Source of the DNA: Cryobacterium adonitolivorans
GTDB lineage: Bacteria > Actinomycetota > Actinomycetes > Actinomycetales > Microbacteriaceae
Assembly: GCF_004402695.1 (NCBI RefSeq)
Contig: NZ_SOFL01000053.1
Coordinates: 450-64,449 of the forward strand
DNA: 64,000 nucleotides
Reading direction: 5' to 3'
Positions 27,220 to 35,398 of the stretch are shown in pieces. Made by a program: the position numbers and the translations under genes. The stretch's first letter is position 1. Each line of letters begins with the position of its first letter. The notes beneath the pieces are model-generated. The model was not told where the DNA came from and did not search any database. It saw nothing but the letters and a program-made list of their open reading frames with translations.

Positions 27220-28068
27220 GTGGTCGTGCTCACCCAGGGCCGCCGCCCCGATGACCTCGAGCGTGGCATCCGCAGCCTGCTCGCCCAGGAAGATGTGCAG
27301 CTGGACATCGTCTGCGTGGGCAACGGTTGGCAGCCCACCGGCCTGCCCGCGGGCGTCGCCGTGCTGGCCCTGCCGGAGAACCTGGGCATCCCCGCCGGCC
27401 GCAATCGCGGTGTCGACCATGTCGCCGGCGACTACCTCTTCTTCCTCGATGACGACGCCAGCCTGCCGGATCCCCGTTTCCTGATCGACGCCGTCGGGGT
27501 ACTGCGCACCGACCCCAGCATCGGCCTGCTGCAGCCGCAGGTGGTGGACCCGACCGGCCTGACCGCGCCGCGCCGTTGGATACCGCGCATCCGCAAGGGC
27601 GACGCCGCGCACTCCAGCGCCGTGTTCTCGGTGTGGGAGGGTGCCGTGCTGATGCCGCGGCCGGTTTTCATGGCCACGGGCGGCTGGGCCGAACCGTTCT
27701 TCTACGCCCATGAGGGCATCGAGCTGGCCTGGCGGGTCTGGGACCAGGGCCTGCGCAGCTGGTACGCAGGTGACCTGGTGGCGAACCACCCGGTGATCCT
27801 GCCCACCCGGCACGCTGATTTCTACAGGCTCAACGCCCGCAACCGTGTCTGGATCGCCCGACGTAACCTGCCGGTGCCGCTGATGCCGCTCTACGTGGGA
27901 TCCTGGACGGCGATCCAGGTGCTGCGTGGCGCCCGCAACCCGGCCGCACTGAAGGCCTGGTTCCGCGGCTGGTGGGAGGGCTGGACCACCGACCCCGGCG
28001 AACGTCGTCCGCTGTCGGCAGGCACCATCTGGCGGATGACCCGCGCGGGCCGGCCTCCCGTCATCTGA
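27220..28068 (+). CDS. Family 2 glycosyltransferase
   Basis: 282 residues. The open frame begins at GTG 27220, inside the first beta strand (VVVLTQGRRPDDLERGIRSLL). In-frame sequence upstream (SVPVTVG) looks coding but offers no ATG, GTG or TTG, so the true start may be non-canonical. GT-A motifs are PENLGIPAGRNRGV, LDDDASLPDP (DxD) and WAEPFFYAHEGIELAWRV. It follows the CDP-alcohol enzyme by 32 bases and belongs to the same cluster. The donor sugar is unknown. Confidence 0.82.
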   Translation: MVVLTQGRRPDDLERGIRSLLAQEDVQLDIVCVGNGWQPTGLPAGVAVLALPENLGIPAGRNRGVDHVAGDYLFFLDDDASLPDPRFLIDAVGVLRTDPSIGLLQPQVVDPTGLTAPRRWIPRIRKGDAAHSSAVFSVWEGAVLMPRPVFMATGGWAEPFFYAHEGIELAWRVWDQGLRSWYAGDLVANHPVILPTRHADFYRLNARNRVWIARRNLPVPLMPLYVGSWTAIQVLRGARNPAALKAWFRGWWEGWTTDPGERRPLSAGTIWRMTRAGRPPVI

Positions 28069-28155
28069 CCGGGATGCCTTACGATTGGCCACCTGTGCAC
28101 CTCTTCCGGGGGGTCAGCGGGCCTTAGGTCCCGGCCCGGTGGGTAGGCTGGAACA

Positions 28156-29439
28156 GTGGTAAGCAGGAAAGACGTCAGACTCGCAGCAAAGCTGGTGAAG
28201 GATGTGCTCGGTTCTCGCAAGGCCCAGCGCCTGCTCACCGAGCGCCTCGCCGTACGCGGCCCGCTGCCCGCCCATAGCTTCAAGATCGCCGTGTACTTCG
28301 CGGATGGTCCGGTGAACCTCTACCAGATGCGCCAGTGGTACAAACCGCTCGCGAAGCTGGCCGAGACCTGGCCCGTGGTCCTCCTGAGCCGCACCGCCGG
28401 CGGCACGCTGAAGCTACTCGAAGAGAGCCCGCTGCCGGTGGCCTACGTGCGCAAGGTCTCCGACCTCGAACAGGTGGTCGCCGAGCAGGACATCCGCATC
28501 GTCCTGTACGTCAACCAGAACTCCCGCAACTTTCAGATGATGCGCTACGGGCGCCGCTGGCACGTTTTCATCAACCACGGTGAGAGCGACAAGATGTACA
28601 TGACCACCAACCAGTTCAAGGCATACGACTACTCGTTCGTGGCCGGCCAGGCCGCCGTCGACAGGCTCGGCAAGGTGCTCTGGGACTACGACTTCGACAA
28701 GCGGGCGATCACGATCGGTCGTCCCCAGGCCGACCACTATTCGGGTCTGCTGCCGTTCACGCCCGATGAGCGCACCGTCGTGCTCTACGCACCTACCTGG
28801 GAGGGCGACCGCGCCGCCGCAGCGTACGGCTCCATCGCCACGCACGGTGTCGCCCTCGTCACGGCACTGCTGCGAAGCCCCAGGCACCGGCTGGTGTACC
28901 GCCCGCATCCGCGCTCCGGCGTCGTAGACCACGAATACGGTCTGGCGAACAAGCAGATCATGGCCGCGATCACCGCCGCGAACAGCCGCGATGCGAGTGC
29001 CCAGCACATCATCGACACAGGCGCGGAGCTCGGCTGGCAGCTCTCCGCCGCCGATGTCGCGATCGTCGACATCTCGGCGATGGTCTACGACCGCCTTGCG
29101 TCGGGCAAACCGCTCATGGTGACGCGTCCACTGAACCCGCTCGCCGCCATCGACACCAGCGGGTACCTGTCCGACTGCGAATGGCTCGGCGCGAGCGACA
29201 CCGCCGACATCGCCCTGACCCTCGACGAACTCGTGAACGACGACGGCGCCGAGCAGCGCCTGCGCGTCTGGGTCGAGCAGTACTTCGGCGATCCCACGCC
29301 CGGTGCGCCCACGGCGCGGTTCCGTGCCGCGATCGAACACTTAATGACCGAGTGGGACCGATTCGCCGAGGTACACGCCGACGATGACGATGGCCTCGCC
29401 GAGTTCGTCGATGACGTCAGCGAGACCGAAGACGTCTGA
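28156..29439 (+). CDS. CDP-glycerol glycerophosphotransferase-like protein
   Basis: 427 residues. The C-terminal half follows the TagB/TagF glycerophosphotransferase pattern: INHGESDK, YDYSFVAGQAAVDRL, VVLYAPTWEGDR, YRPHPRSGVVD and VDISAMVYDRLASGKPLM. These enzymes polymerise or add glycerol phosphate onto teichoic-type polymers using CDP-glycerol. The GTG start lacks a strong ribosome binding site. The acidic C-terminal tail (EVHADDDDGLAEFVDDVSETEDV, gapped) is unusual. Together with the ABC exporter on the opposite strand it points to a wall glycopolymer pathway. Confidence 0.82.
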   Translation: MVSRKDVRLAAKLVKDVLGSRKAQRLLTERLAVRGPLPAHSFKIAVYFADGPVNLYQMRQWYKPLAKLAETWPVVLLSRTAGGTLKLLEESPLPVAYVRKVSDLEQVVAEQDIRIVLYVNQNSRNFQMMRYGRRWHVFINHGESDKMYMTTNQFKAYDYSFVAGQAAVDRLGKVLWDYDFDKRAITIGRPQADHYSGLLPFTPDERTVVLYAPTWEGDRAAAAYGSIATHGVALVTALLRSPRHRLVYRPHPRSGVVDHEYGLANKQIMAAITAANSRDASAQHIIDTGAELGWQLSAADVAIVDISAMVYDRLASGKPLMVTRPLNPLAAIDTSGYLSDCEWLGASDTADIALTLDELVNDDGAEQRLRVWVEQYFGDPTPGAPTARFRAAIEHLMTEWDRFAEVHADDDDGLAEFVDDVSETEDV

Positions 29440-29494
29440 TCGGCCCGGTCCTGCCAGCCCGATCTGACGGCCCGGTCTGCCAGCCCTGTCCTGC

Positions 29495-30394
29495 CTAGAC
29501 GGGCTCCGCCGGTGCGGCTGCGTCCGGCTTGACCTGGTCCGCGGCCGTCGGACGACGGCGCAGCGGCCGGGGGAGTGCTCGGAGCGCGCCGTGGCCCAGC
29601 TGGGTGAGCCGGTTGCCGGGAATCACGGCCCCATCTCGCAGCGTGATGGTGTGCACCCGCGGTTCGAGCTCCGGGCGTAACCCGGCGGGGGCCTGGCCGA
29701 AAGCGAGCCTGGACGATCCGATGACCCGCTTGCCGAGGATGTGGTTGCCCATCCCGCCGATCACTGCGCCAATGCCGAACGGCACGGCCTTGCCGATCAG
29801 GCTTGCCCCGCCCTTGGCGGCGAACTGCTTGATGAATGTTCGCTTGAGGCGGTCCGTCAGCGGCCCCATGATGGCGCGGGGCAGGCTCGTCGTCACCAGT
29901 TCGCCCCAGTACGCGGTGCGGGCCACGCCACCACCGGTGGCTTGGCCGGCGAGCTGGCGCACCAGGTCCGAACCTTCGTGGCCGAGCATCATCGTCATCA
30001 CGAGGGCCCTGGCACGTTCTGGGTCGCTCACCGTGATCCCGTGCACCTCGCTGACGGACTGTGAGAAGAGCGCGGTCGCCTCGAGAAAACCGGCCGTCTC
30101 GACGCCGGACAGAGCCAGGGTGATGCCGGTGCCGACGCCCGGGATCACGGCCGTGGCACCGACCGCGGCACCGCCGCTGGTGACCGCGGCGAGATATCGT
30201 CGCTCCAGGATGCGCACGAGCTGTTCCGGTGTGGCCTCGGGGTGCCGGTGACGGATGCTCCGAATGTGCGCGAGGACGGCAGGGCGATGAATCGCCATGA
30301 CCCTGTCGAATCCGGTGACGACACCGGTCGGGAGCTGGCCACCCTGCGGCAGCCCGCCGGTGGGCGACAGCAGGGGTGTGGGCTTCTTAGCCAT
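29495..30394 (-). CDS. Hypothetical protein, EcsC-like
   Basis: 299 residues. It contains Gly/Ala-rich amphipathic or membrane-associated helices: GGAAVGATAVIPGVGTGITLAL and KAVPFGIGAVIGGMGN. The first half (PEQLVRILERRYLAAVTSG ... AGFLEATALFSQSV) resembles the EcsC-like proteins of actinobacteria. Both ends are Pro-rich. Function is unknown. It is convergent with the glycerophosphotransferase gene. Confidence 0.7.
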   Translation of the reverse strand: MAKKPTPLLSPTGGLPQGGQLPTGVVTGFDRVMAIHRPAVLAHIRSIRHRHPEATPEQLVRILERRYLAAVTSGGAAVGATAVIPGVGTGITLALSGVETAGFLEATALFSQSVSEVHGITVSDPERARALVMTMMLGHEGSDLVRQLAGQATGGGVARTAYWGELVTTSLPRAIMGPLTDRLKRTFIKQFAAKGGASLIGKAVPFGIGAVIGGMGNHILGKRVIGSSRLAFGQAPAGLRPELEPRVHTITLRDGAVIPGNRLTQLGHGALRALPRPLRRRPTAADQVKPDAAAPAEPV

Positions 30395-30487
30395 GGTGCG
30401 GTCCTCCTCGATGCGGTGGGACGAGTTTACGGGCCGAAACTGGGCATCCGTCGATGCAACTCCCAGACAACGCGCCAGCCACGCCGA

Positions 30488-31234
30488 TCAGGCCTTTTTG
30501 AAGCCGTACTCCGCGTTGTACCGGTCGAGGACCTCGTTGATCGGGGCGTCGAGAACCAGCTCGCCCTTGTCGAGGTACAGGCCTCTGGCGCAGAACCGGC
30601 GCAGGTCGCGTTCGTTGTGCGACACGAAGAACAGGGTGCGTCCGCCGGCCAGCAGTTCTTCGATGCGGCGGTAGCACTTCTCGCGGAACGCCTTGTCGCC
30701 GACCGCCAGGACCTCGTCGACGAGGATGATCGGCTCCTCGAGCCTGGAGATCACGGCGAACGCGATGCGCACCTTCATGCCGCTGGACAGGTGCTTGTAC
30801 GGGGTGTCGATGAAGTCGTCGATCTCGGCGAACTCGATGATGTCGTCGAACCTGGAATCGATCTGCTTGCGGGTCATGCCGTGCAGGCCCGCCGTGAGGT
30901 AGACGTTGTCGCGCACGGTGAGGTCGTCGACGAAGCCGCCGGTGATCTCAATAAGCGGTGCGACGCCCTCGATGACGTCCACGGTGCCCTCGTCGGGCAG
31001 TACGACGCCCGTGACGAGCTTGAGCAGGGTGGACTTGCCCTGGCCGTTCCGGCCGACCACGCCGATCGCTTCGCCGCGTTGCACGGTGAACGACACGTTC
31101 TGCAGCGCCCAGAACTCGCCGGGCCTGGTGCGGCGGCGGGTGCTGGCGAACAGGTCTTTGAAACTGCGGCGGCTGCGCCGGTTGCGGCGGAACCTGATGC
31201 CGACGTCGTCCAGGGAGATGACGGTTTCGCTCAT
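30488..31234 (-). CDS. ABC exporter ATPase for surface polysaccharide or teichoic acid
   Basis: 248 residues with Walker A GRNGQGKSTLL, signature LSSGMKVRIAF and Walker B PIILVDEVLAVGD. The tight ATPase with GVAPLIEITGGFVDDLTVRDN is typical of TagH/Wzt-like exporters. It overlaps the permease gene by one base, so the two form one transporter that exports a lipid-linked polymer across the membrane. It lacks the C-terminal carbohydrate-binding domain of long Wzt proteins. Confidence 0.92.
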   Translation of the reverse strand: MSETVISLDDVGIRFRRNRRSRRSFKDLFASTRRRTRPGEFWALQNVSFTVQRGEAIGVVGRNGQGKSTLLKLVTGVVLPDEGTVDVIEGVAPLIEITGGFVDDLTVRDNVYLTAGLHGMTRKQIDSRFDDIIEFAEIDDFIDTPYKHLSSGMKVRIAFAVISRLEEPIILVDEVLAVGDKAFREKCYRRIEELLAGGRTLFFVSHNERDLRRFCARGLYLDKGELVLDAPINEVLDRYNAEYGFKKA

Positions 31235-32034
31235 CAGATCTCCTTCAACACGGCGCGCTCGGTGCGGGAGAAGACCAGGAGGCCGATTCCGAGGAACGCC
31301 ACCGACATGACCGCGCTGACGGCCACGACGAACCAGTCCAGTTCACCGGGGAAGAACGCGGCGCGGTAGAGGCTGAAGATGCCGCTGAGCGGGTTGAACG
31401 CCGCCCAGAAGTGCAGCTCCTCCGGTAGGTCGCTGGTGCCGTAGATGATCGGCGACGCGTAGAACAGAAAACGCAGGATGAGCTTGACGGCCCGCTCGAG
31501 GTCACGGAAGAACACGACCAGGGGAGCCACGATGAGGCCGACGCCGGCCGTGAGCACGGCCTGGATGAGGATGGCGAGCGGGAAGAAGACCGCATCGATG
31601 GTGATCTCGGCACCGGAGAAGACCGCGAAAATGATCAGCACCGGAATCGCGGCGATGAACTCGATGCCCTTGGAGAGCACCAGGCGGTTCACCCAGATGG
31701 TGCGGGGGATCCTGGTGGAGCGGATGAGCTTGGCTTCGCGGAGGAAGGCTCTGGTGCAGTCGGAGATGGCCCCGTTGAACCACATCCAGGGCAGCAGCGC
31801 GGAGAGCAGGAACACGATGTACGGTTCGTTGCCGACGGTGCGCTGGAAGACCTGCGTGAAGACGAACCAGTAAATGCCGGCCATGACCAGCGGGTCGAGG
31901 ATCGACCAGAAGTAGCCGAGCACGGACGTGGAGTACCGAACCCGCAGGTCCCGCTGGGTCAACAGCCAGAGGGAATGACGGTACCGCGCAAACGGGGCGC
32001 GCTGTTCAGGACGCACCTGAGCGTAACTACTCAC
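31234..32034 (-). CDS. ABC exporter permease (TagG/Wzm type)
   Basis: 266 residues, six predicted transmembrane helices, ABC-2 family. It begins with a cytoplasmic segment (RHSLWLLTQRDLRVRYSTSVLGYFWSILDPL) diagnostic of polysaccharide exporters. I chose the GTG at 32034; the longer frame upstream has a low-quality N-terminus (RPRRWRGAP). It partners the ATPase that follows with a one-base overlap. Confidence 0.9.
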   Translation of the reverse strand: MSSYAQVRPEQRAPFARYRHSLWLLTQRDLRVRYSTSVLGYFWSILDPLVMAGIYWFVFTQVFQRTVGNEPYIVFLLSALLPWMWFNGAISDCTRAFLREAKLIRSTRIPRTIWVNRLVLSKGIEFIAAIPVLIIFAVFSGAEITIDAVFFPLAILIQAVLTAGVGLIVAPLVVFFRDLERAVKLILRFLFYASPIIYGTSDLPEELHFWAAFNPLSGIFSLYRAAFFPGELDWFVVAVSAVMSVAFLGIGLLVFSRTERAVLKEI

Positions 32035-32104
32035 GCGCTCTATCGTATGGGAGTGGATTGGGGCGCCGCGCCATCGACGCGGTCGCCCCACGGCTCCAGG
32101 CTGA

Positions 32105-32797
32105 TCAGACGAACAGGTTGGCGCGCTCGAGGTCTTCGGCGAAGTCGACCTCGACAGCGTAGAAGTCCGAGATGTCGACGGGCTCGACGAGCATGCGGTT
32201 CTTCTCGATCGCGAGCTCGATGCCGCGTTCGAAGTAGTCCTGGTCGCCGACCTTGCTGAGGTGGTGGATGAGCATGGTCTTGTCTGCGGCGGACACGTAG
32301 TTGATGCCGACGGCCTCGCCGAGCCCGTTCTTCACGGTCTTCGACAGCTCCTTGATGTAGCCCTCGGCGCTCGTCGTGTACTTGACTTCCTCGTCGGACA
32401 CCTTGGACGTGTTGACAGTGACGAATGACTGGTCGCGCTTCATCATCGCCGCGGCGCGATCGAGGATGGCGGGATCGAACACAACGTCACCGTTCATCCA
32501 CAACACACCACCGCTGGCGGACGCGCGGAGGGCGCGAAGCAGGCTCTTCGACGTGTTCGTCACGTCGTACTGCTCGTTGTAGACGAACGATGCCTGCGGG
32601 AAAGCCTCGATGATGTGCTCGAGCTTGTAGCCGACGACGATGGTGACCTTGGTCTTCTTGCCGAAGGCGTGCTCGATGTTGTCGAACTGCTGCTGCATGA
32701 TTGTGCGGCCGTCGTTGAGTTCGGTCAGCGGTTTAGGAAGGGAGCGGCCGAGGCGGCTCCCCATTCCTGCTGCAAGTATTACAACCTGGGTGGTCAC
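32105..32797 (-). CDS. Sugar or choline-type nucleotidyltransferase
   Basis: 230 residues. The N-terminal NTP-transferase motif is VVILAAGMGSRLGRSLPKPL (residues 5-24), followed by VVGYKLEHI, a metal-binding D in WMNGDVVFD, and EPVDISDFYAVEVDFAEDLERA at the end. The short length and the C-terminal EVD...EDL block resemble LicC-type phosphocholine cytidylyltransferases and related CDP-alcohol formers. It could supply the CDP-alcohol used by the nearby CDP-alcohol transferase or glycerophosphotransferase. It is 70 bases upstream of the exporter permease on the same strand. Confidence 0.82.
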   Translation of the reverse strand: MTTQVVILAAGMGSRLGRSLPKPLTELNDGRTIMQQQFDNIEHAFGKKTKVTIVVGYKLEHIIEAFPQASFVYNEQYDVTNTSKSLLRALRASASGGVLWMNGDVVFDPAILDRAAAMMKRDQSFVTVNTSKVSDEEVKYTTSAEGYIKELSKTVKNGLGEAVGINYVSAADKTMLIHHLSKVGDQDYFERGIELAIEKNRMLVEPVDISDFYAVEVDFAEDLERANLFV

Positions 32798-33088
32798 GAA
32801 TATCTCCTAAGAAAGATCTGGGTGGCCCCGCAGCAGCCGGACGTTTTCGCCGAGTTTGCCTGCGGTTCACCCCTAAGTTCACGTATAGACACACCGTTAT
32901 GCCACCTTCAGACTACCTGACGACCCCGTTCTGGGGGAAGGGACGGCCGGATGCGTGTCCGGATCGTGACGATTCGCGCGACCCTGTGACCTGCGATTCC
33001 GTCGCGAGTTTTGTTGGGAATCCGCCTGTGGCCGCCCTAGGCCCCAGCGAGGTCAGACGGTCCTTGGTAAGTTAGCGAGGTGACTCCA

Positions 33089-35398
33089 GTGCCTCCGAAC
33101 TCCGAGCCTGACGAGCGGACTCCGGTCTTGCCCGTTCCCGATACGGAGCTGGAACGCGAGGGTAGTGCCATCGTGCACGACACCCCTGCGAACCGCCCCC
33201 CTGAGCCCGACCGCCTCTCTACGACCGCGCCGAAAACCGCCGCGGTGCCAGCCCGCAAGGCCCCGGTGCGTCGCGCGCCCCGGACCGCCACGCCCAAGGC
33301 CGGTGCGGCGTCGAGCGCACCCGGTGCCGGCACGTCGGTTTCGGCCGACGCTGCGACCCCCGATGATTCAGCCACGCCGGTGGCGCCCGCGCGGAGCACG
33401 ACCCGCGCACCGCGCACCCCTGCCAGTCCGCGGGCCACGTCGACCCCTCGCGCTCCGGCCAGGAAGAAGCCGGTGGCAGCCGCGCTGTCGGAGGATGTTG
33501 CTGTACCGACCACGACTCCATTGACCCCCGGCGCCGGCACCACGGTCGTTGGCAACACCCCGCCGGTATCGGTGACGCGTACCCCCGCTGCCCGCAAGGC
33601 GCCGGTGAAGCCCGCGGCGTCGAAGGCGAACAGGCTGCCGGCCACCACGACGTCCACGGCGGATACCGCTGCCGCCGTAGAGGCTGCCGCGGTTGCCGCG
33701 GCCCCCGGCCAGGACCTCCCCGGCGGCTCCGCGGAGGTCGACCCCGAAAAGCCCAAGTCCGCTGCCGCCCGCTCGAGCAGCGCCCGGACCGCGGCGGCGA
33801 AGGCCGCCGCCGCCAAGGCCGCCGCGGCCAAGACCGAGTCGGCCACCAAGGCCGGCGCGGCGCGCGCTGCCGCGACCAAGGCCGCCGCGGCGAAGTCTGC
33901 AGCCGCCAGGACTGCCGCCATCGCTTCGGCACGCGCCGCCACAACAGCCGCTGCGGCCGCCGCTGCGGCGCGATTTGCAGCAGTGGACGACGCTGCAGTG
34001 GACGACGCTGCCGTCGCTGGGAAGCCTGCTGCAGCAGCTGAGCCCGCCGTCGCTGAACCCACCTCCGTAGGGCTCGATGCTACCGAACTCACACCCGAGC
34101 TCGCCGTCGACGCCACGATGGTTTTGCCAGTCGCCGCGCCCGCGCCTGCGCCCGCGCCGTCGGGCGATGACGAGACCATGGTCCTGACGATGCCGGCGAC
34201 GCCGGACACGGACGACACTGTTGTGCTGGCCACGGCGCCGGCAGAGACCACCCCCGCCGTTGAGCCGGCCCAGCCGTCGAGGCGACCGTTCTGGCGGCTG
34301 CCCAGACTGGCTCCGAAGCAGACCGAGGTCGTGGCCCCGGCCGAACCCAGCTCTGCCGAGCCCAGCACTGCCGGCTCCAGCACTGCCGGCTCCAGCACTG
34401 CCGACTCCAGCACCGCCGAGCGCGGCGATGCCGTAACAGCCGCGGCGCCCGCGATCCCCATGGCCGCAGGTGCACCCGCCAACGCAACCGCGCCCGTCGT
34501 CATGGCCTCGGACACCGCCAGCCATGCCACCGCGGTTCCGGAACCCGTCATCGGCGCCACGGCACAGCGCATCCCGCCGGTCGTGCGCAAGCCGCAGGCC
34601 CCGCGCACCGGCGCATCCGCCGTCATCGCTGGGCTCGCCCCCGTGGAGATCGCGGTGAGCGGGCTGAACAAGCGCTTCGGCCAGAACGTCGCCGTCGCCG
34701 ACGTCAACCTCGAGGTTCGGGCCGGATCGTTCTACGGCATCGTCGGTCCCAACGGCGCAGGCAAGACCACCACACTGTCGATGATCACCGGGCTGCTGCG
34801 GCCGGACTCCGGTTCGATCCAGGTACACGGCATCGACGTGTGGGCCGACCCGATCGCCGCCAAGCGCACCATTGGAGTCCTTCCGGACCGCCTGCGGCTG
34901 TTCGACCGGCTCACCGGTGCGCAACTTCTGTACTACTCCGGCGTCCTGCGCGGGCTCGAGAGCGAAACCGTGCGGGCCCGCTCCGCCGACCTTGCCGCGG
35001 CCTTCGGGCTCGAGGATGCCCTCAACCGCCTGGTCGCCGACTACTCGGCAGGCATGACCAAGAAGATCGCCCTGGCCTGCGCGATGATCCATTCGCCGCG
35101 CGTGCTGGTGCTCGACGAACCGTTCGAATCGGTCGACCCGGTGTCGGCCGTGAACGTCACCGAGATCCTGCAGCGCTACGTCGCCGCCGGCGGAACGGTG
35201 ATTCTGTCCAGCCACGGCATGGACCTCATCCAGCGGGTCTGCGACCACGTGGCGATTATCGTGCAGGGCTCCGTGCTGGCCGCGGGAACAATCGACGAGG
35301 TGCGCGGCAACGTGTCACTCGAAGAACGTTTCGTCGACCTGGCCGGCGGACGAAAGGTTGCGGAGGGCCTGGAGTGGTTGCACAATTTCTCGGACTGA
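33089..35398 (+). CDS. ABC transporter ATPase with very long Ala/Pro/Lys-rich N-terminal extension
   Basis: 769 residues from GTG 33089; GAGGTGA at 33077-33083 gives ideal spacing (a GTG at 33080 is the alternative). Residues 1 to about 518 are low-complexity: Pro/Ala/Thr/Arg-rich first, then a histone-H1-like Lys/Ala run (33,790-33,960: KAAAAKAAAAK, KAGAARAAATK), acidic segments, and a short repeat of SSTAG/SSTAD at 34,370-34,420. The last 250 residues are a normal ABC ATPase: Walker A GPNGAGKTTT, signature YSAGMTKK, Walker B VLVLDEPFESVD. It overlaps the membrane partner gene by 25 bases. The extension could be a regulatory or scaffolding tail; its function is unknown. Confidence 0.85.
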   Translation: MPPNSEPDERTPVLPVPDTELEREGSAIVHDTPANRPPEPDRLSTTAPKTAAVPARKAPVRRAPRTATPKAGAASSAPGAGTSVSADAATPDDSATPVAPARSTTRAPRTPASPRATSTPRAPARKKPVAAALSEDVAVPTTTPLTPGAGTTVVGNTPPVSVTRTPAARKAPVKPAASKANRLPATTTSTADTAAAVEAAAVAAAPGQDLPGGSAEVDPEKPKSAAARSSSARTAAAKAAAAKAAAAKTESATKAGAARAAATKAAAAKSAAARTAAIASARAATTAAAAAAAARFAAVDDAAVDDAAVAGKPAAAAEPAVAEPTSVGLDATELTPELAVDATMVLPVAAPAPAPAPSGDDETMVLTMPATPDTDDTVVLATAPAETTPAVEPAQPSRRPFWRLPRLAPKQTEVVAPAEPSSAEPSTAGSSTAGSSTADSSTAERGDAVTAAAPAIPMAAGAPANATAPVVMASDTASHATAVPEPVIGATAQRIPPVVRKPQAPRTGASAVIAGLAPVEIAVSGLNKRFGQNVAVADVNLEVRAGSFYGIVGPNGAGKTTTLSMITGLLRPDSGSIQVHGIDVWADPIAAKRTIGVLPDRLRLFDRLTGAQLLYYSGVLRGLESETVRARSADLAAAFGLEDALNRLVADYSAGMTKKIALACAMIHSPRVLVLDEPFESVDPVSAVNVTEILQRYVAAGGTVILSSHGMDLIQRVCDHVAIIVQGSVLAAGTIDEVRGNVSLEERFVDLAGGRKVAEGLEWLHNFSD

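Noticed and set aside
33037-35248. Large minus-strand Ala/Gly-rich open frames opposite the ABC ATPase
   Set aside because: They are high-GC mirror frames of the Ala/Pro-rich extension with no domain, and the plus frame runs on into a clear ATPase.
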